Positions 58,597 through 64,000 of a stretch of 64,000 nt of DNA are shown here, in pieces. The stretch spans positions 76,001 to 140,000 of the forward strand of contig JABMCL010001511.1 in NCBI GenBank assembly GCA_018857735.1, read 5' to 3'. The notes under the pieces were generated by a model that did not search any database, was not told where the DNA came from, and saw only the letters and a list, made by a program, of their open reading frames with translations. This stretch comes from Alviniconcha marisindica. Its lineage: Eukaryota > Mollusca > Gastropoda > Provannidae. A program made the translations under genes and the position numbers. Position 1 is the stretch's first letter. Every line of letters starts with the position of its first letter.

Positions 58597-61451
58597 CACA
58601 CACACACACGCACGCACGCACGCACGCACGCATGCGCGCGCACGCACGCACGCACACACACACGCACACACACACAAACACGCACACACACACGCATGCA
58701 CGCACGCACACACACACACACAAACGGCAGAAAACATCACCTCCAGTTGCTTCTCCGTGATCTCCAGCAGAGCGGTGCTGACCACTTCATCCCACTCCTC
58801 GTCATCCAGCACCTGCCGCTGCTCTGTCATACGCAGCAGTTCCAGCATCTCTTGTAGGCGTTGCTGCCGCAGCTGCTCACACACCACGCGCTTCAGCACA
58901 GCCACGGCCTTCATCTGGCACTCCTGATGAAAGACAGGTCATCTGCAGCGAGTATGCACAAGCATGCATGCACAGTTTGCATGTTCATTGTTTTCTTCCA
59001 TATTCCTCGCACACTTTCGTGTTAAGAAAACAAAGATCCCTAAGCTGATAAACTGAGAGAAAAAAAAGATTTGTTGTTTGTTTTTGTTTTTTGTTGCTAG
59101 AACCTAAAAGAGAACAAAAAGAGATAACGTGAACTTACGCTGAAGATACGCAGCGCCAAATCAAAGGCCGCTTGGGGTTTCCCACCACTCAGCAGCACCT
59201 GTAAATTGAAAATAAAAATAACAATCACTCTCGTCATTGTCATGCAAGCAGTAAGTGCTGACACTCAGTGTAACGCTTACAGACAGGTGTGCAATTACTA
59301 CTACTACTGCTCCACTTGTTGCTCTTGCCGACAGACGGCACTGATCACATAAACAATTCAAAAAAACTAATTCATGGGTTGTTGCTTTTTAAACATTTTT
59401 TTATTTTTTTTATTCATTCATCGTAACCATAAGCTCAACAAATAAGTACAGGAAACACAAAAGCAATATGCTTATTTGAGTGGGTTCATGGGTTGGCCAG
59501 ATATGCCTAACCAGTAGTGACTGTATCTTGTCTTTTGAATGCAAATCTGATTTTCATCAAAGTGTGTCAGAAGAGATGGAGAACTTCATTGTTCTCATGT
59601 GATTTTGCACAGTGTTGAAGTCTGTTCCATGTATGTCTAACTAGCACACAGTGCTACACATCAGTGAGCTGATCTGACAGACAAGGTACTCAGTGACAGC
59701 CAGGGTGATCTGTTTCCCAGTCTGTTTACCCTATATGCCAGTGAGCTGATCTGACAGACAAGGTTCTCAGTGACAGTCAGAGTCATCTGTTTCCCAGTCT
59801 GTTTACCCTATATGCCAGTGAGCTGATCTGTCAGACAAGGTTCTCAGAGACAGCCAGGGTGATCTGTTTCCCAGTCTGTTCACCCTACACATCAGTGAGC
59901 TGATCTGTCAGACAAGGTTCTCAGTGAAAGTCAGGGTGATCTGTTTCCCAGTCTGTTCACCCTACACATCAGTGAGCTGATCTGACAGACAAGGTTCTCA
60001 GTGACAGATAGGGTGATCAGTTTCCCAGTCTGTTCACCCTACACATCAGTGAGCTGATCTGTCAGACAAGGTTCTCAGTGACAGCCAGGGTGATCTGTTT
60101 CCCAGTCTGTTCACCCTACACATCAGTGAGCTGATCTGTCAGACAAGGTTCTCAGGGAAAGTCAGGGTGATCTGTTTCCCAGTCTGTTCACCCTACACAT
60201 CAGTGAGCTGATCTGACAGAAAAGGTTCTCAGTGACAGCCAGGGTGGTCTGCTTGTAGCACACAGAGCTACACATCAGTGAGCTGATCTGACAGACAAGG
60301 TTCTCAGTGACAGATAGGGTGATCAGTTTGTAGCACACAATGCTACACACCAGTGAGTTCAGCTGACAAACAAGATTATCAGTGACAGCCAGAGAAATTT
60401 GGTTCCCAGTCTGATCACCCAGGATCTCCACCATTACACTGCAGACATCCAAAACACATGCATACACACACTAACATACACACAAATTCTCTTTCTTCCC
60501 CCCCAAACAAAAAGCATATTTCATATATGTTGCACTAAACACACAATCTTAAAATCTAATACATCCAACACGATTAAAACACATGAAAGGCAAAAAAATG
60601 GACACTTTTTTTTCTTTTTATACGATGACAGTGACTATCATTCAAAAAAAATTAAGTAATATAATTTGTTGTTATTGCTTTTATGTGAAATGTGCCTTGT
60701 CTAAAAAAATTTTTTTAATCATTCAGTTTTAGTCCTTTGTGTGTTGTCACCTCTCTTTCAGACAATTTACAACATTGTCAACTGTCATCTCTTTTTTCAG
60801 ACTGCTCACAACCTGACAAAGACCTCACCATTTTGATCATATCACTGCACTAGAATCTTTTTTTTAAATCATTCAGTTTTAGTCCTCTGTGCGTTGTCAA
60901 CAGTCAGACTCTTTCAGACTGCTCACAGCCTGACAAAGACCTCACCATTTTGACCACGTCTCTGCACTGGTCCTGGTTGCCGAACAGCGTGGGGATGACG
61001 GTGGACGTCTTGGCCTGGGCCACAAACTGAGTGGCAACAGCCGCTGCCTCTCCTGACCTGCTGCCCAGGCACTGCTCCAAGAACTGTGTCACTTCAATCT
61101 GCAGAGCGATGGTGCGAAGGTGCCTGCAACGACAAATGCAAAATCGTCGTCATCCTTTACTTTCGTTTGTTGTTTGGCTGTATAGCATTGGGTTGGTGGT
61201 GTCTGTTGTGATTTGTTATTGTAAAAATGCTGTATGCTGATTTGGGGTTTGTTGTTGTGTTTAGGTTCCATTTCTGTTGTAACTTTTGACTCATTACAGT
61301 AATGCAGCACAGCAGACGCGAAATGAAAAACAGATCAACACAGACGTGTGCATGCACGCATGCGCGCACACACGCGTGCATGCACACACACACACACACA
61401 CACGCACAGACACACACACACACACACACAGACGCACACACACACACAGAT

Positions 61452-61549
<98 letters not shown>

Positions 61550-61551
61550 TG

Positions 61552-61587
<36 letters not shown>

Positions 61588-61589
61588 AT

Positions 61590-61630
<41 letters not shown>

Positions 61631-63272
61631 ACACACACACACACAGCATTTTTATTCCAGGAGCATTCTTCAGTGCACTGTGTTTTCCATACTGGGTCAC
61701 ACTTCAACACACTATTTTCTTTTCTGGGTCACACTTTAACATATTTTTTAAATTTTCTGGGTCACACTTCAATACACAGTGCTTCAACACACTTGTATTT
61801 TCCAGACTGGGTCACACTTCAATGCATAGAGTTTTCATTACTGGGTTCCACAGTATTTTTATCACTGGGTCATGCTTCAAAACTGGTGTTTTTTTTAACC
61901 ATACTGGGTGTTGTCATTCCTGGGTCACCCTTTGACACACACAGTGGTTTTCTTACTGGGTCACACTCTAACACAGCTTTCACATAACCTCAGTGCTAGC
62001 TTTCTTGGCTGGGCCACACTTCAACACTGTACTTCTGGAGGAGTTGATGTACCTTGCATTTACCTGCTTATAATATTTGTTTGTGGTATTGTCGTGTTTA
62101 TTTGTGTTTACAGTACAGCAAGGACTAGCTGTTAGATAGGTCCAAATGGACCTAACTGGCTGGGCATATCCTTGAGTATTAAAGTCTTCAAATTCGGGTT
62201 CGAGTTTGAGGTCAAGCTTGCACGCCAGGTGAGAGTTACTGTGGGCGACTAATTAACTCCTTTGCGCGTTGACTTCAGCACCGTGTTTTCCTCACCGAGT
62301 TATGTCCTCCTTGGACATGCACATCTGGGCAGCCCCCTGACCCCCTCCTGCAGATCCGCCGTCGGGCTGACGAGAGGAGGAATGCTGGTCCCCTCTGGTG
62401 GGCGTGAGCGGAGACACGGTGGGGTGCCTGATGGCCCCCCACTTGATGGGGTCCAGAAAGGCCTGCATGTGCTCTTGGGCGATGAAGAGGAACTGCAGTC
62501 TGCTGGCCAGGTCCAGGTAGCTCTGGGCGCCTTGCTGGTAGAAGTGGGTGATGCAGGTCATGGCCGCTCGCAGGAAGTCCTGGGACAGTTTGTTGGAATG
62601 ATGTAGAATCACGTGCGAGGGCAGTGAGTCTGCTCGAGAGCCCAGAATAGCGCTACATGAAAGCGATCGACAACAGCAATGAGAGCATTGTAAGCTGCTT
62701 TGTGGATTGCTGATGCTGTACTCTTTTCTGATTTGATTGTTTTTTTGTTGTTGTTGAAAAATATGCACATATTTAGTCTTTATATCAAAATCAGCATTCT
62801 TTTGAACCATTTGTTTGTTTTGATTTTTATTGTTTTGGTTTGCTTTGAGGATACAGTTCTATCACATGTTTGTATAATTTTGAATCTTTCCCTGAAGGAA
62901 AAGAAAGCAATATGAAACCTTATTTATATTCATAATTCTATTTTTGTTTTACCCTCTCCAGTCCACCTCCTCCCCCCTCCCCAAAAGAAGAATAGAATTA
63001 TTTTTTTGCTGTATTGCCAATTTTTGAAACAAAAGAAAAAATACTTTTGCAACAAGAAAATATACACCACCCACCTTCATAAAGATCTGCAGATTGTACA
63101 AAACATGGAAGCGTCGGTTCTTCAGGAGGTAGCGACACGATGCCGTCAGGTGTGGCATCCACTGGTCCAGCGAGGAGTCATGCATCAGCAGCTGTTCAAT
63201 CAAGCGTGTCATGTCCCCACCCTGCAGTGCTGGTTGCAAGATGGATTCCACAAACACCTCCGTGGAACAACG
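56666..63272 (-). CDS. ZFYVE26: ZFYVE26 / spastizin, C-terminal part (7 exons, 372 aa)
   Basis: Large FYVE-domain protein that binds PI3P and acts with SPG11 and AP-5 in lysosome reformation and cytokinesis in vertebrates. Exons in order of translation: 63075-63272, 62296-62579, 60946-61123, 59139-59198, 58741-58923, 58275-58328, 56666-56827 (TAG at 56666-56668). Phases close throughout. Blocks that follow human spastizin in order: [33 protein letters not shown], the stretch from [11 protein letters not shown] to [88 protein letters not shown], and [13 protein letters not shown] at the end. The human protein is about 2,540 residues, so about 85%, including the FYVE finger, lies right of the window. 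The 284-nt exon encodes a Gly/Ser-rich insert after HPTVSPLTP. Confidence 0.92.
56776..56985 (-). repeat. 3-copy, 71-75-bp array of acceptor plus first about 52 nt of the last ZFYVE26 exon
   Basis: Minus-strand units: TTCTTCAG (TTTCCAG in the outermost) then ATCAATGCGTTGATTATGAC (or GAT), TGGTAAGC and CTCAGCCTACCTAACTGC. The first copy is the true exon (56827 downward); the decoys start about 56902 and 56973. Each copy contains the strong donor-like GGTAAGC about 21 nt after its acceptor, so decoys could in principle be seen as 22-nt micro-exons. Confidence 0.87.
57480..57692. repeat. Four-copy, about 66-bp minisatellite
   Basis: TTGCAGCATTATTTGCTTGT, TCCATGGCTGGTGCCATGTG and AAACTGCTGCCACCTCAGTG repeat in the last ZFYVE26 intron. 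Similar to neither flanking exon. Confidence 0.88.
57880..57995. repeat. TG-rich microsatellite
   Basis: Interrupted GT runs in the last ZFYVE26 intron; the frame through it encodes only Val/Cys low complexity. Confidence 0.9.
58409..58723. repeat. Long (CA)n/(CACG)n microsatellite next to a ZFYVE26 donor
   Basis: About 315 bp of CA with ACGC and ATGC interruptions. On the coding (minus) strand it is a GT-rich tract that begins only about 17 nt after the donor of exon 58741-58923. Confidence 0.95.
59640..60420. repeat. About 10-copy, about 77-bp minisatellite in a ZFYVE26 intron
   Basis: Unit with AGTGAGCTGATCTGACAGAC, AAGGTTCTCAGTGACAG and GGTGATCTGTTTCCCAGTCT. The long open frame across it is generated by the repeat. 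No similarity to exons 59139-59198 or 60946-61123. Confidence 0.88.
61340..61644. repeat. Long (CA)n microsatellite
   Basis: About 300 bp of CA repeats with GCAT and GATGC interruptions in the ZFYVE26 intron between exons 62296-62579 and 60946-61123. Confidence 0.95.
61655..62035. repeat. Irregular about 30-bp repeat (CTGGGTCACACTTCAA type)
   Basis: About a dozen variants of ACTGGGTCACACTTCAACAC separated by T-rich segments directly follow the CA tract. No coding meaning. Confidence 0.75.
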
Positions 63273-63553
63273 CTGCCAAACAGGGAAATATTATTGTTGC
63301 AAATACTAATAATAATAGATAACTTTTGTATAGCACTATTCTCTGGTGTACCCAAACTCATTCCGCTTTACAACATTCTCCAACATTTCTAAGTTTCACA
63401 AACATAATACATATAATTATGACAACTAATAATGTATAATATACAAGTACATGTGCCATATGAGAAACAGCAATATATAAAGAAAATGAATCATTATATT
63501 ACTACCTACCTATAATTCCATCTCTCCCAGTCACCACCCCCACCCCCAACTGA

Positions 63554-63628
<75 letters not shown>

Positions 63629-64000
63629 CACACACACACACACACGCACACGCACACACACACACGAATATGAAACAGGTAGCGGTTGGCATGTACACAT
63701 CAATCAGAAGGCTTGGCGGAAGAAATGCATTTTTAGGTTAACTTTGAAAGTTGGGAGGGAGGGAGAAGCTCTCAGGTCGGCCGAAGACAGAAAACAAAAC
63801 TGACAGATGCACCACAGACATAAAGATATGAACAGAAACAAATAAAGAAGCATGAAAACTGGCACTACATTACTACCTCTCTAGTAACACAATGTGTCTG
63901 TTACTACCTCTCTAGTAACACAATGTGTCTGTCACTTTCTTATCTGTGGATGGTGGCACTGTTGTTGTTTTTTTGGTTGTTTTTTTTTGGGGGGGGGGCT
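63273..64000. other. ZFYVE26 intron at the right edge of the window
   Basis: No further exon recognised. Contents: a (CA)n run at 63553-63665, a two-copy 31-bp repeat (TTACTACCTCTCTAGTAACA) at 63870-63930, and a T/G homopolymer stretch at the very end. Confidence 0.6.

Noticed and set aside
58434..58914. His/Thr-rich or Val/Cys-rich ORFs over CA/TG tracts (also near 7000, 15600, 61300 and 63550)
   Set aside because: Pure dinucleotide repeat translations with no coding support on either strand.
60162..60467. Minus-strand ORF with [13 protein letters not shown] as a ZFYVE26 exon
   Set aside because: Exons 60946-61123 and 59139-59198 join directly in phase and match spastizin without it; the frame runs through a 77-bp minisatellite.

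Overview
This is eukaryotic genomic DNA: four protein-coding genes split into many small exons with GT..AG introns, no operons, dense microsatellites (mostly CA/TG), minisatellites, tRNA-derived SINE-like pieces and short inverted-repeat (MITE-like) elements. Gene content, intron density and repeat style suggest an invertebrate metazoan, most likely a lophotrochozoan such as a mollusc. That is inference; no marker in the window fixes the species. All exon models were built by hand from splice sites, phase continuity and recall of human homologues. Every exon-exon phase closes.

Layout. (1) 344-12155, plus strand: 3' two-thirds of a KIF6-type kinesin (14 exons, 591 residues; the start of the motor lies left of the window). 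(2) 12156-16637: intergenic, ending in an ETS-site-rich promoter. (3) 16638-34278, plus: a complete 23-exon gene for an 881-residue NVL-like double-AAA ATPase, whose first AAA domain has lost canonical catalytic residues. (4) 34279-36724: convergent 3' space. (5) 36725-49353, minus: complete 13-exon SLC30A6 (ZnT6-like, 479 residues). (6) 49354-56665: 7.3 kb of intergenic repeats, including a 302-bp terminal-inverted-repeat element. (7) 56666-63272, minus: last seven exons of ZFYVE26 (spastizin); the rest lies right of the window.

The genes do not form a pathway: ciliary kinesin, nucleolar AAA ATPase, early-secretory zinc transporter subunit, endolysosomal PI3P-binding protein.

The most striking feature is not a gene. 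At nine or more of about 55 acceptor splice sites, the 3' splice site together with the first nucleotides of the exon has been amplified into a tandem array lying in the upstream intron. The largest is the roughly 28-copy, 49-bp array in KIF6. All four genes are affected, and always on the acceptor side; I saw no such array at any donor. Most arrays keep AG dinucleotides, so the introns carry series of decoy acceptors. Where I followed the frame, using a decoy would give a stop or a frameshift.
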